Shown one piece after another: positions 51,482 to 59,635 of a DNA stretch of 64,000 bases. A model generated the notes under the pieces. The model did no database searches. It had not been told where the DNA came from and saw nothing but the letters and a program-made list of their open reading frames with translations. The stretch covers positions 1 through 64,000 of the forward strand of contig NZ_WKJJ01000013.1 in assembly GCF_009674485.1 (NCBI RefSeq). Reading direction: 5' to 3'. Position numbers and translations under genes: made by a program. This stretch comes from Pseudoduganella rivuli (GTDB lineage Bacteria > Pseudomonadota > Gammaproteobacteria > Burkholderiales > Burkholderiaceae_D). Position 1 is the stretch's first letter. Each line of letters opens with the position of its first letter.

Positions 51482-53158
51482 ATGGAAAGTTTTGCAGCCC
51501 TCTTCGAAGAGTCGTTGTCGCGTCAAGATATGCGCTCTGGCGAGGTGATCTCCGCTGAAGTCGTGCGTCTGGATCACAACTTCGTGATCGTTAACGCCGG
51601 CCTGAAATCGGAAGCTTTCATTCCTGTTGAAGAATTCAAAAATGACCAAGGCGAACTGGAAGTCAAAGTAGGTGACTTCGTTTCCGTGGCCATCGAATCG
51701 CTGGAAAACGGTTTCGGCGATACCATCCTGTCGCGCGACAAAGCCAAGCGTCTGGCTTCGTGGCTGGCTCTGGAAAAAGCAATGGAATCCGGCGAAATCG
51801 TCGTCGGTACCGTCAATGGCAAAGTCAAGGGCGGCCTGACCGTTCTGACCAACGGCATCCGCGCGTTCCTGCCAGGTTCGCTGGTGGACACCCGTCCTGT
51901 CAAAGACACCACCCCATTCGAAGGCAAGACCCTCGAATTCAAAGTTATCAAACTGGACCGCAAGCGTAACAACGTCGTTCTGTCCCGCCGCGCCGTCATC
52001 GAAGCTTCGATGGGCGAAGAGCGTCAGAAACTGATGGAAACGCTGAAAGAAGGCACCGTGGTGACCGGCGTTGTGAAAAACATCACCGACTACGGCGCGT
52101 TCGTGGATCTGGGCGGCATCGACGGCCTGCTGCACATCACCGACCTGGCATGGCGCCGCGTGCGTCACCCGTCGGAAGTGCTGACGGTTGGCCAAGAGAT
52201 CACCGCTAAAGTCCTGAAATACGATCAAGAGAAGAACCGTGTTTCGCTGGGCGTGAAGCAACTGGGCGACGACCCATGGACCGGTCTGTCCCGTCGTTAC
52301 CCACAAGGCACCCGCCTGTTCGGTAAAGTCACGAACCTGACCGACTACGGCGCGTTCGTTGAAGTGGAACAAGGCATCGAAGGCCTGGTACACGTTTCCG
52401 AAATGGACTGGACCAACAAGAACGTCGCTCCAAACAAAGTTGTCCAACTGGGCGACGAAGTTGAAGTGATGGTTCTGGAAATCGACGAAGAGCGTCGTCG
52501 TATTTCGCTGGGCATGAAACAGTGCAAAGCCAACCCATGGGACGACTTCGGTGTGACCCATAAGAAAGGTGACAAAGTCAAAGGCGCGATCAAATCGATC
52601 ACCGACTTCGGCGTGTTCATCGGTCTGGCTGGCAACATCGACGGCCTGGTACACCTGTCCGACCTGTCCTGGACCGAAGCTGGCGAAGAAGCCGTGCGCA
52701 AGTTCAAGAAAGGTGACGAACTGGAAGCCGTTGTTCTGGCAATCGACGTTGAGCGTGAGCGCGTTTCCCTGGGCGTTAAGCAACTGGAAGGCGACCCATT
52801 CAACAACTTCGCTGCACTGAACGACAAAGGTTCGCTGGTAACCGGCACCGTGAAATCGGTTGAGCCAAAAGGCGCCGTGATCCAGCTGTCGGAAGAAGTT
52901 GAAGGCTACCTGCGCGCTTCCGAAATCTCCCGCGACCGCGTGGAAGATGCCGGCACCCACCTGAAAGTGGGCGACAGCGTTGAAGCTCTGGTGATCAACA
53001 TCGACCGCAAAGCACGTTCGATCCAGCTGTCGATCAAAGCCAAGGACAACGCGGACACCGCGGAAGCCATGCAGAAGATCGCCGCTGACAACAGCGCTGC
53101 TTCGGGCACCACCAGCCTGGGCGCACTGCTGAAGGCCAAGTTCGACAACAAGAACTAA
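51482..53158 (+). CDS. rpsA: 30S ribosomal protein S1
   Basis: 558 aa with six S1 RNA-binding repeats; the last four are very similar (VTNITDYGAFVDLGGIDGLLHITDLAWRR-type, each ending in RVSLGVKQL). S1 unwinds and binds mRNA on the small subunit. Codon use differs from neighbours (more CTG, GTT, AAA), as for a highly expressed gene. GGAAAT precedes the ATG; ihfB follows by 19 bases. Confidence 0.98.
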   Translation: MESFAALFEESLSRQDMRSGEVISAEVVRLDHNFVIVNAGLKSEAFIPVEEFKNDQGELEVKVGDFVSVAIESLENGFGDTILSRDKAKRLASWLALEKAMESGEIVVGTVNGKVKGGLTVLTNGIRAFLPGSLVDTRPVKDTTPFEGKTLEFKVIKLDRKRNNVVLSRRAVIEASMGEERQKLMETLKEGTVVTGVVKNITDYGAFVDLGGIDGLLHITDLAWRRVRHPSEVLTVGQEITAKVLKYDQEKNRVSLGVKQLGDDPWTGLSRRYPQGTRLFGKVTNLTDYGAFVEVEQGIEGLVHVSEMDWTNKNVAPNKVVQLGDEVEVMVLEIDEERRRISLGMKQCKANPWDDFGVTHKKGDKVKGAIKSITDFGVFIGLAGNIDGLVHLSDLSWTEAGEEAVRKFKKGDELEAVVLAIDVERERVSLGVKQLEGDPFNNFAALNDKGSLVTGTVKSVEPKGAVIQLSEEVEGYLRASEISRDRVEDAGTHLKVGDSVEALVINIDRKARSIQLSIKAKDNADTAEAMQKIAADNSAASGTTSLGALLKAKFDNKN

Positions 53159-53177
53159 ATAACTGAACCGGTACACG

Positions 53178-53483
53178 ATGACTAAGTCCGAGTTGATCAA
53201 CCGCCTGGCTGAGCGTTATCCTCAGCTGGTGGCGAAAGATGCGGAATTCGCGGTCAAGACGATTCTCGATGCGATGACCAATGCTCTGTCGAGCGGCCAG
53301 CGTATCGAGATCCGCGGTTTCGGCAGCTTTGCTTTGAATAGCAGGCCGCCCCGTATCGGCCGCAACCCGAAGTCCGGCGACAAGGTGATGGTGCCTGAAA
53401 AGCGCGTCCCTCACTTCAAGCCGGGCAAACAGTTGCGTGAGCGGGTTGACGCGATGGTCGGGCAACCGATCATCGAGGACTGA
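53178..53483 (+). CDS. ihfB: Integration host factor subunit beta
   Basis: 101 aa, MTKSELINRLAERYPQLVAKDAEFAVKTILDAMTNALSSGQRIEIRGFGSFALNSRPPRIGRNPKSGDKVMVPEKRVPHFKPGKQLRERV. The HU/IHF signature GFGSFxLxxRPPRxGRNPxxG is complete. It bends DNA with IHF alpha. Downstream of rpsA as in most proteobacteria; a terminator follows. Confidence 0.98.
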   Translation: MTKSELINRLAERYPQLVAKDAEFAVKTILDAMTNALSSGQRIEIRGFGSFALNSRPPRIGRNPKSGDKVMVPEKRVPHFKPGKQLRERVDAMVGQPIIED

Positions 53484-53526
53484 AGCGTCTGGAACGGTCG
53501 CCGGGGCCCGCGCGGGTTCCGGCACA

Positions 53527-53557
53527 AAAACGGCGTCCGTGGATGCCGTTTTTTTTT
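53527..53557 (+). terminator. ihfB terminator
   Basis: AAAACGGC...GCCGTTTT stem with a long T-run, before lapA. Confidence 0.85.
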
Positions 53558-53568
53558 GAAGAGGGCCT

Positions 53569-53874
53569 ATGAAGATAGTTTCCACCGTTGTCGGTTTTAT
53601 CCTGTTTGTCCTGTTCTTCGGCTTCGCCCTGAAGAACACCCAGGAAGTCAACCTGGTGATGTTCCTGAATTATGAATTGCGCGGCCCGCTGGTGCTGCTG
53701 TTGCTGGGCTTCTTTGCCGCCGGCGCAGTACTGGGTATCCTCGCGCTGACTCCCACCGTCTTCCGCTACCGCCGCGAAGCGAACAAGCAAAAAACCACCA
53801 TCACCGCGTTGCAATCGTCGGCATTGAAAGTCAATGCGCAGCCGCAGCCGGACAGTGTCAATGCTCAGCAATGA
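53569..53874 (+). CDS. lapA: LapA (DUF1049) membrane protein
   Basis: 101 aa with two membrane helices (STVVGFILFVLFFGFALKN and PLVLLLLGFFAAGAVLGILAL) and a basic cytoplasmic tail. LapA partners LapB in controlling lipopolysaccharide synthesis (LpxC turnover) in enterics. lapB starts 21 bases after its stop. Confidence 0.9.
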   Translation: MKIVSTVVGFILFVLFFGFALKNTQEVNLVMFLNYELRGPLVLLLLGFFAAGAVLGILALTPTVFRYRREANKQKTTITALQSSALKVNAQPQPDSVNAQQ

Positions 53875-53895
53875 GCACAACAATAAAAACGTCCT

Positions 53896-55071
53896 ATGGA
53901 ATTTGAACTCTGGTGGCTGCTGGGCATGCCCATCTTCTTCGCCCTGGGCTGGGTTGCTGCGCGGGTCGACATCCGCCAGCTGGTATCCGAATCGCGCACC
54001 TTGCCGAACGGGTACTTCAAGGGCCTCAATCACCTGTTGAATGAACAGCCGGACAAGGCCATCGACGCATTCATTGAAATCGTGCGCCTGGACCCGGAAA
54101 CCACCGACATGCATTTCGCGCTGGGCAACCTGTTCCGCCGCCGCGGCGAAACGGAACGCGCCATCCGCGTGCACCAGAACTTGCTGTCCCGTCCCGATTT
54201 ACCGGCGGAACAAAAGGCCCATGCCGGCTATGAGCTGGGCATGGATTACCTGAAAGCGGGCCTGCTGGACCGCGCCGAGGAAACGTTCAAAGGGCTGCTC
54301 GACAGTACCTACAGCGTGCAGGCGCGCCGCTCGCTGCTGGAAATCTTCCAGCGCGAAAAGGAATGGCAGCGTGCCATCGATGCCGCCAATGGCTTGCAGC
54401 AAGCGGGCGCCGGCGCCCGCCAGAAGGAAATCTCGCAGTTCTATTGCGAAATGGCGCAGGACGCGCTGGTGCGCATGCACTATGACGAAGCGATGAAGCT
54501 GCTCGACGATGCACTGCAGGCGGACCGCACCAGCGTGCGCGCCACCATCCTGGTGGGTGACGTGCAAAACGCGCAGGGCGACGTGGAAGCGGCGCTGGCC
54601 ACCTGGCGCCGCGTGGAACAGCAAAGCGTGCCGCACGTGGCGCTGGTTGCGACCCGCATGATGGATGGCTACCGCAAGGTGGGCCGCCCGCAGGAAGGCG
54701 TCAGCCTGCTGAAGTCGTACCTGGAGCAGGCGTCGTCGATCGACTTGCTGGAAGTGGTGTTCAAGGCCGTGATCGAGCTCGATGGCGTGGAAGCGGCCAA
54801 GCAGCTGGTATCGGAAGAGTTGCGCCGCACGCCGACCTTGCTGGGCCTGGACAAGTTGCTGGAAGCGCGCATGGTCGACGCACCGGCCGCGCTGTTGTCG
54901 GAACTGTCGATGGTCAAAGGCCTGGTGCATGGGTACACGCAAAAGCTGGCCCGTTACCAGTGCGGCCATTGCGGCTTCAAGGCGCGCCAGTATTACTGGC
55001 ATTGCCCGGGCTGCAGCAAATGGGATACCTACCCGCCGCGCCGCACCGAAGAACTGAATGTGATGAACTAA
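53896..55071 (+). CDS. lapB: LapB (YciM) tetratricopeptide LPS assembly protein
   Basis: 391 aa. N-terminal membrane anchor (WWLLGMPIFFALGWVAARVDIRQLVSE), TPR repeats through the middle (FALGNLFRRRGETERAIRVHQNLL, AGYELGMDYLKAGLLDRAEETFKGLL), and a C-terminal rubredoxin-like metal site YQCGHCGFKARQYYWHCPGCSKWDTYPP. It couples LpxC degradation to lipopolysaccharide demand. lapA precedes and rfaE1 follows, consistent with an LPS role. Confidence 0.95.
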   Translation: MEFELWWLLGMPIFFALGWVAARVDIRQLVSESRTLPNGYFKGLNHLLNEQPDKAIDAFIEIVRLDPETTDMHFALGNLFRRRGETERAIRVHQNLLSRPDLPAEQKAHAGYELGMDYLKAGLLDRAEETFKGLLDSTYSVQARRSLLEIFQREKEWQRAIDAANGLQQAGAGARQKEISQFYCEMAQDALVRMHYDEAMKLLDDALQADRTSVRATILVGDVQNAQGDVEAALATWRRVEQQSVPHVALVATRMMDGYRKVGRPQEGVSLLKSYLEQASSIDLLEVVFKAVIELDGVEAAKQLVSEELRRTPTLLGLDKLLEARMVDAPAALLSELSMVKGLVHGYTQKLARYQCGHCGFKARQYYWHCPGCSKWDTYPPRRTEELNVMN

Positions 55072-55094
55072 AACGGAGTGGCGGCTCGTACTCC

Positions 55095-55201
55095 GTAGGG
55101 CGGTTTCGCGCCAGCGAAGCCGCCATGCTTGCGTTATCGCTGGCGCATGTTGTAACGGCAGCGCATGCATGGCGGCTTCCGCTGCGCGGAAACCGCCCTA
55201 C
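55095..55201. repeat. GTAGGGCGG-bounded intergenic repeat, copy 3
   Basis: 107 bp starting GTAGGGCGGTTTCGCGCC and ending GCGGAAACCGCCCTAC, between lapB and rfaE1. It has two inverted sub-hairpins (GGTTTCGCGCCAGCGAAGCC and GGCTTCCGCTGCGCGGAAACC). Confidence 0.8.
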
Positions 55202-55244
55202 GAATTGAGTCGTACCCACGAATCTAAATTAACAAGAGGCCGCC

Positions 55245-56189
55245 ATGACGACTTCGGTAATCAAGTATCAAGCACCCGCACTGGACAAGGTGCGCATCCT
55301 CGTGGTCGGCGACGTCATGCTGGACCGTTACTGGTTCGGCGACGTCAACCGCATTTCGCCGGAAGCGCCGGTTCCCATCGTGCGCATCGCCAAGCGCGAA
55401 GCCCGGCTGGGCGGCGCCGCCAACGTGGCGCGCAATGCCGGCGCGCTGGGCGTGCAGGCAGGCTTGCTGGGTGTGGTCGGCAATGACGAGGCGGGCAACG
55501 AAGTGGAACACTTGCTGCACAGTGGCGGCATCCACAGCTACCTGAAACGCGACGAAGCGATTTCCACAATTATCAAATTGCGGGTGATCGGCCACCAGCA
55601 GCAAATGCTGCGCATCGACTTCGAAGAGCCGCCCAGCGACGCGGTGCTGCATAACAAGCTGATGCAATACAAGGCGCTGCTGGCGGACTATGACGTGATC
55701 ATCCTGTCCGACTATGCCAAGGGCAGCCTGGTCAATGTCGCCGACATGGTGGCGGCAGGCCGTGCCGCCGGCAAGGTGGTCATGGTCGATCCGAAAGGCG
55801 ATGATTTTTCCCGCTACACGGGCGCGACGGTACTGACGCCGAACCGCTCCGAATTCCGCCATATCGCCGGCGGCTGGAGCAGCGAAGAACAATTGACGAC
55901 GAAGGCGCAAAACTTGCGCGCCGAACTGAAACTCGATGCGCTGCTGCTGACCCGTTCGGAAGAGGGCATGACCTTGTACACCGAGCAGGCCGTGTTCCAT
56001 ACACCGGCCGATGCCCGCGAAGTGTTCGACGTCTCCGGCGCGGGCGATACGGTGATCGCCACCATGGCCGCGATGCTGGGCGCCGGCGTGGGCTGGGAAG
56101 AGGCGGTACAGACGGCCAACCGCGCCGGCGGCATCGTGGTCGGCAAGCTGGGCACAGCCACCGTGACGCGCGAGGAATTGTTCGGCTGA
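55245..56189 (+). CDS. rfaE1: D-glycero-beta-D-manno-heptose-7-phosphate kinase
   Basis: 314 aa, the kinase half only (no adenylyltransferase domain as in enteric HldE). PfkB/ribokinase motifs: VVGDVMLDRYWFGDVNRISPEAPVPIVRIAKREARLGGAANVARN and the ATP/anion-hole DVSGAGDTVIATMA. Supplies heptose for the LPS core. ATG 55245 is preceded by AACAAGAGGCCGCC. Confidence 0.95.
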   Translation: MTTSVIKYQAPALDKVRILVVGDVMLDRYWFGDVNRISPEAPVPIVRIAKREARLGGAANVARNAGALGVQAGLLGVVGNDEAGNEVEHLLHSGGIHSYLKRDEAISTIIKLRVIGHQQQMLRIDFEEPPSDAVLHNKLMQYKALLADYDVIILSDYAKGSLVNVADMVAAGRAAGKVVMVDPKGDDFSRYTGATVLTPNRSEFRHIAGGWSSEEQLTTKAQNLRAELKLDALLLTRSEEGMTLYTEQAVFHTPADAREVFDVSGAGDTVIATMAAMLGAGVGWEEAVQTANRAGGIVVGKLGTATVTREELFG

Positions 56190-56296
56190 GTTTGGCAATG
56201 AATTGATCTGACGCAAGTAAAAGCAGGGAGCGGCATGGTCCAATGTCCCCGTGGCGTTCGCGCCGCACCTCCCTCGCAGCGTCAGCTGCAATTCAC

Positions 56297-56322
56297 AACC
56301 CGCCCTCTGGCGGGTTTTTTTT
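56297..56322 (+). terminator. rfaE1 terminator
   Basis: AACCCGCC-CTCT-GGCGGGTT with a T8 tail, about 105 bases after the rfaE1 stop. Confidence 0.85.
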
Positions 56323-56385
56323 ACCATGCGCCACCATGGGCCGAAAGCTACTAAAGTAGCGCCCGTTCGTTCAACGGGAGATCAC

Positions 56386-57153
56386 ATGGCACTCAACCTA
56401 TGGCGCGCCGGCTCCGGCATCGGCGCAATGCTGGCCGCTGCCAGCGTCCTGGCCGCCACCCCGCGCGCCAGCCTGCCGGAACCCGGGCTGTACCGTATCG
56501 ATGCGGTCAACCAGCTGGAGATGGATGCGGGCAGGGCGCGGCTTGCGGAAGACGGCGCCACGGGTACCGTGACGGCCCGCACGCAGTCCGGCGGCTATGA
56601 CAGCGGCGACCGGGTTTATCCCGGCAACGGCCCGCAGCAGCGCTGTATTCCCGCCACGCCGGCGTTCCCGCCGCCAGGCATCGGTGCGCCGTGCACGAAT
56701 ACGGCGACCCATGGTTCGCCGGGCAGTTTTATCCATACGGCCCAGTGCGGCCCGGTACAAGTCAAGGTTACGGGGAAGCAGCTGGACAAGGACACGTGGG
56801 ACATCGTGCAGGAACACGTCATGACGCCGGCGCCGGGGGCGCCGGACTTGTCGGGCATGCGGCCATTGCTTGAGCGGATGGCGCAGCATGCGCCGACCGC
56901 GGAAGAGCGCGCCAAGGCCGCCGCCCAGCTGGCGCAATTGCCGGCCATGCAGGCGGACATGTCGGCCAAGCGGGCGCAAGTGCATGCCGACTTCGAGAAG
57001 GCGAAGTCGTCGGCAAAGACGCCGGAAGAGGCGGCCATGCTGGCGGCGGCACAGGCCCGGCTCCAGACCTCCGGCATGCCGATGACGGCGACGCGCCATG
57101 AGCGGTGGACGAAGATTTCTAGCAGTTGCCTTGGAGGGGCGGCGCCGAGGTAA
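56386..57153 (+). CDS. DUF3617-like exported protein
   Basis: 255 aa from ATG 56386 (ACGGGAGATCAC). Signal-peptide-like start (LWRAGSGIGAMLAAASVLAATPRA), then PGLYRIDAVNQLEMDAG...QQRCIPATPAFPPPG..., TAQCGPVQVKVTGKQLDKDTWDIVQEHVMT and a helical tail with Ala/Gln. Four cysteines could form two disulphides. The PGLYR... opening and cysteine spacing recall DUF3617, though the match is loose. Function unknown. Confidence 0.6.
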   Translation: MALNLWRAGSGIGAMLAAASVLAATPRASLPEPGLYRIDAVNQLEMDAGRARLAEDGATGTVTARTQSGGYDSGDRVYPGNGPQQRCIPATPAFPPPGIGAPCTNTATHGSPGSFIHTAQCGPVQVKVTGKQLDKDTWDIVQEHVMTPAPGAPDLSGMRPLLERMAQHAPTAEERAKAAAQLAQLPAMQADMSAKRAQVHADFEKAKSSAKTPEEAAMLAAAQARLQTSGMPMTATRHERWTKISSSCLGGAAPR

Positions 57154-57233
57154 TCGCATGGACGGGATGGCGGATGAAAAACCAGACCGGGGGCGCCGTC
57201 AAGCCAGTCGCACGCCTTGGCGAATGGCTGAAG

Positions 57234-57260
57234 GCCCTACGTTTTATCAAAGCGTAGGGC
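57234..57260. terminator. Hairpin downstream of the biosynthetic operon
   Basis: GCCCTACG...CGTAGGGC, 8-bp perfect stem with an 11-base loop, 24 bases beyond the class II aldolase stop. It lacks a T-run; its arms echo the GTAGGGC ends of the dispersed repeat. Confidence 0.4.
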
Positions 57261-57283
57261 GCTTGCCTGCCTTCAGCACTTCG

Positions 57284-58078
57284 CTAATCCAATACGTCTT
57301 TGCATAGCGCTGCATCCGACAGTATTCGCCGCGAATAGTAAGCAAATGCTGCCTGGGAGCGCCGTTCTGTCAGAATCCAGTCATGCGCCTCCCTTGCCAG
57401 TGCGGGTTGCAACGGTTTGATCTGGCCAGCGCTGGCGGCCAGTAAGTGCAGGTGCGCGGCGCGCTCAAACTGAATTGCAACCATACATGCTTCCTCGATC
57501 GAAGCGCAGGCCACGACCAGACCGTGGTGTGCCAACAGTAACGCACGTTTACTGCCAAGGGCCTTGCTGATGATGTCACCCTCCTCATTGCCAACAGGTA
57601 CGCCTGGCCACTCCGGTAGGAAAGCCACATCATCAAATAGCGGCGTCGTGTCCATATGCGAAATAGCCAATGGCTGTTCCAGCATCGACAGCGCGGACGT
57701 ATAAAGCGGATGGGTATGAATAATGCAGCGCACGTCTGGCCGGGCATTGTAGATCCAGCTATGGAAGCGGTTGGCCGGATTAGGCATCCCTTGGCCGCTT
57801 AACAGACGCAAGTCCGGATCGACCACCAGCAGATTTGATGCGGTAATTTCATCGAAGCCAAGGCCAAGCTGCTGCGTCAAAAATGTGCCGTCGTCGCCCG
57901 TGCGCGCCGTGATTTGTCCCGCCAGTCCGGAAGCATGTCCGTGCCGGTGCAGGATACGGCAGGTCAGGGCGACTTTTTCGCGGTCTGTCCAGCTCGGCTG
58001 TTCCAGACATTGCTGCATTTGCGTGTGGGCGGAAACCATCAGCGCTTGCCTGGATTGCGGCATGCCGGCGGTGCTCAT
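57284..58078 (-). CDS. Class II aldolase/adducin family protein, last gene of the biosynthetic operon
   Basis: 264 aa from ATG 58078, overlapping the previous stop (ATGA). Aldolase class II fold: GHASGLAGQITAR, the metal ligands in CIIHTHPLYTSAL and LLAHHGLVVACASIEEA. Family members are Zn-dependent fuculose- or ribulose-phosphate aldolases, decarboxylases or dehydratases; the catalytic Glu/Tyr of fuculose aldolase cannot be assigned. Likely role: C-C bond cleavage or decarboxylation in the pathway. Confidence 0.85.
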   Translation of the reverse strand: MSTAGMPQSRQALMVSAHTQMQQCLEQPSWTDREKVALTCRILHRHGHASGLAGQITARTGDDGTFLTQQLGLGFDEITASNLLVVDPDLRLLSGQGMPNPANRFHSWIYNARPDVRCIIHTHPLYTSALSMLEQPLAISHMDTTPLFDDVAFLPEWPGVPVGNEEGDIISKALGSKRALLLAHHGLVVACASIEEACMVAIQFERAAHLHLLAASAGQIKPLQPALAREAHDWILTERRSQAAFAYYSRRILSDAALCKDVLD

Positions 58079-58791
58079 GCCGCATGGGCCGGAGCGGCCT
58101 GATGTACTGCCTGCACAGCGTGGGCCATGGCTTCGATGTCGGAAAAGAAGCGTAAGCGGCTGTTTACCAAGGCTTCCCCCGCCTGCAACATGATATCGAG
58201 TTGCGCAGGATTTTCCTCGGCCATTGCGACCATCAAATCGCGTATTGTCTCGGCATGACCATCGTCGCATGCGACGTGAATCCGGAAGAACTCGAGTTCC
58301 GCCAGCTCCACGCCCTGCGCTAAAAAGCCTTCGATGATGTCTGCATACATGCTGGGCACCAGCGCCTCCGCCCCCAGGCATAATGCGCCGAGGCCATATG
58401 CGGGGTTCGACTGCTTGCAATGGTCGAGCATGTCGCGAATCAGCCAGGCGGTGCCTGCATAAGGGTCGGCTTGTATCGTCAAGATGCCAAAGTGGCCGAG
58501 CATCTGTTTGTAGAGCAGATGATGCGGCAGTTCGTCCGCATCACTGAGGCCCAGCTCTTCGAACAGGTTATCGGCCAGTTCCAATATTTCCTGATTGCCC
58601 GGCAAATTTGCCATCAGGGCGCACAGGTAACGCGTGAAATGACTGCTGTAGAGACCCTGCTGGACGAGGAACAGCTTGAGTTCCTTAAGCCCTACCTGGC
58701 CGGCGCGGCAGCGCCGAAGGAAGCTGTGCGCTCGTACGCGGGTGATCAGTTCATGTTTCTTTGCTTCGAGTTTTTCAATGTAGAGGTTCAT
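58075..58791 (-). CDS. Heme-oxygenase-like diiron enzyme (TenA/CADD-like)
   Basis: 238 aa, all helical. Metal-ligand pattern of the iron-containing redox (HDO) family: NLFEELGLSDADELPHHLL (Glu at 78-79, His at 90-91), GAEALVPSMY (Glu142) and FFRIHVACDDGHAETI (His172, Asp176-177, His179). Relatives include CADD, UndA and SznF-type oxidases that perform unusual oxidations (N-oxygenation, C-C cleavage, decarboxylation). The 5' end overlaps the PLP-enzyme gene by 17 bases and the 3' end the aldolase gene by 4. Probably acts on an amine or acid intermediate. Confidence 0.82.
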   Translation of the reverse strand: MNLYIEKLEAKKHELITRVRAHSFLRRCRAGQVGLKELKLFLVQQGLYSSHFTRYLCALMANLPGNQEILELADNLFEELGLSDADELPHHLLYKQMLGHFGILTIQADPYAGTAWLIRDMLDHCKQSNPAYGLGALCLGAEALVPSMYADIIEGFLAQGVELAELEFFRIHVACDDGHAETIRDLMVAMAEENPAQLDIMLQAGEALVNSRLRFFSDIEAMAHAVQAVHQAAPAHAA

Positions 58792-59635
58792 GATGTTGTC
58801 GTTGATTGGATTGGCAGAGGGCGGTTAACATCGGCGAAGCACAGACCGCGATGATTTCACCGGTGACGCCGCCTTGGCGCAATTGATGCGCCGCCTCGAT
58901 ACATGCACCGGATGAGGGGCCCACTGCTTCGCCTGTGGCGCGCATCGCCGCATGCGCCGCCCGCCAGGCCAGTGACGATGGCACACTGAGAATACCGTCC
59001 ACGGCGGTGGGATCGAAAAGGGTGCTTGGGATGGGAGGGGCCAGGCCCGTAATGTCATGCGGGCGCCAGCGCTGTCCCTGTAGTACCGCGGCTTCGGCGG
59101 GTTCGACCGCGTATACCTTGACACCGTGTGGCCGCAGCGCGGCAGCCATCCCCATGACCGACGCCGCGGTGCCGGCGCCCACCGTGACGGCTGCAATGGA
59201 ATCCGACTGCGCCAGCAATTCCAGCCCTGCGGCGTAGTAGTAAGTACATAGCAGCGGTTCGGATAACTGTTCGACCAGCGTCCATGCCGGATTGCCACGC
59301 AGACGCGCATGCATTTTCCCGGCATCGTCGGGAGCCACCCGTACCACTTCGCTACCCAGCCACTCAATGTATCGGGTCACGGTTTCGGGCACGCCGGGAG
59401 GGGCGAACACGGTGGCGCCGCAATTGAGCTGGGCGGCTGCCCATGCAACGCTGATGCCGGCGCTGCCCGCCGACAGGATCGCAAGCCGGCTGCCGGTCGC
59501 AATCCTGCCCTGGGCCGCCATCGCGAACACAAATGGCGGCAGGCTGCGGTGCTTCATGGACAGGGATGGATTGTGGTACTCCACCTTCAACTTCAGTCCC
59601 GGCATCAGTGCCTTGGCGCAGATCAGTGGCGTCAT
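58775..59635 (-). CDS. Cysteine-synthase-like PLP enzyme (fold type II)
   Basis: 286 aa from ATG 59635, overlapping the ligase stop. Shorter than CysK (about 310). PLP lysine is Lys28 in YHNPSLSMKHRSL (SxK motif), the phosphate loop is LSAGSAGISVAWAA, then VGAGTAASVMGMAAAL and GPSSGACIEAAHQL. The usual CysK asparagine-loop TSGNTG is replaced by SAGSAG. Such enzymes in secondary metabolism make beta-substituted alanines or eliminate leaving groups (SbnA-, VioB-type). Substrate unknown. Confidence 0.83.
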   Translation of the reverse strand: MTPLICAKALMPGLKLKVEYHNPSLSMKHRSLPPFVFAMAAQGRIATGSRLAILSAGSAGISVAWAAAQLNCGATVFAPPGVPETVTRYIEWLGSEVVRVAPDDAGKMHARLRGNPAWTLVEQLSEPLLCTYYYAAGLELLAQSDSIAAVTVGAGTAASVMGMAAALRPHGVKVYAVEPAEAAVLQGQRWRPHDITGLAPPIPSTLFDPTAVDGILSVPSSLAWRAAHAAMRATGEAVGPSSGACIEAAHQLRQGGVTGEIIAVCASPMLTALCQSNQRQHHEPLH

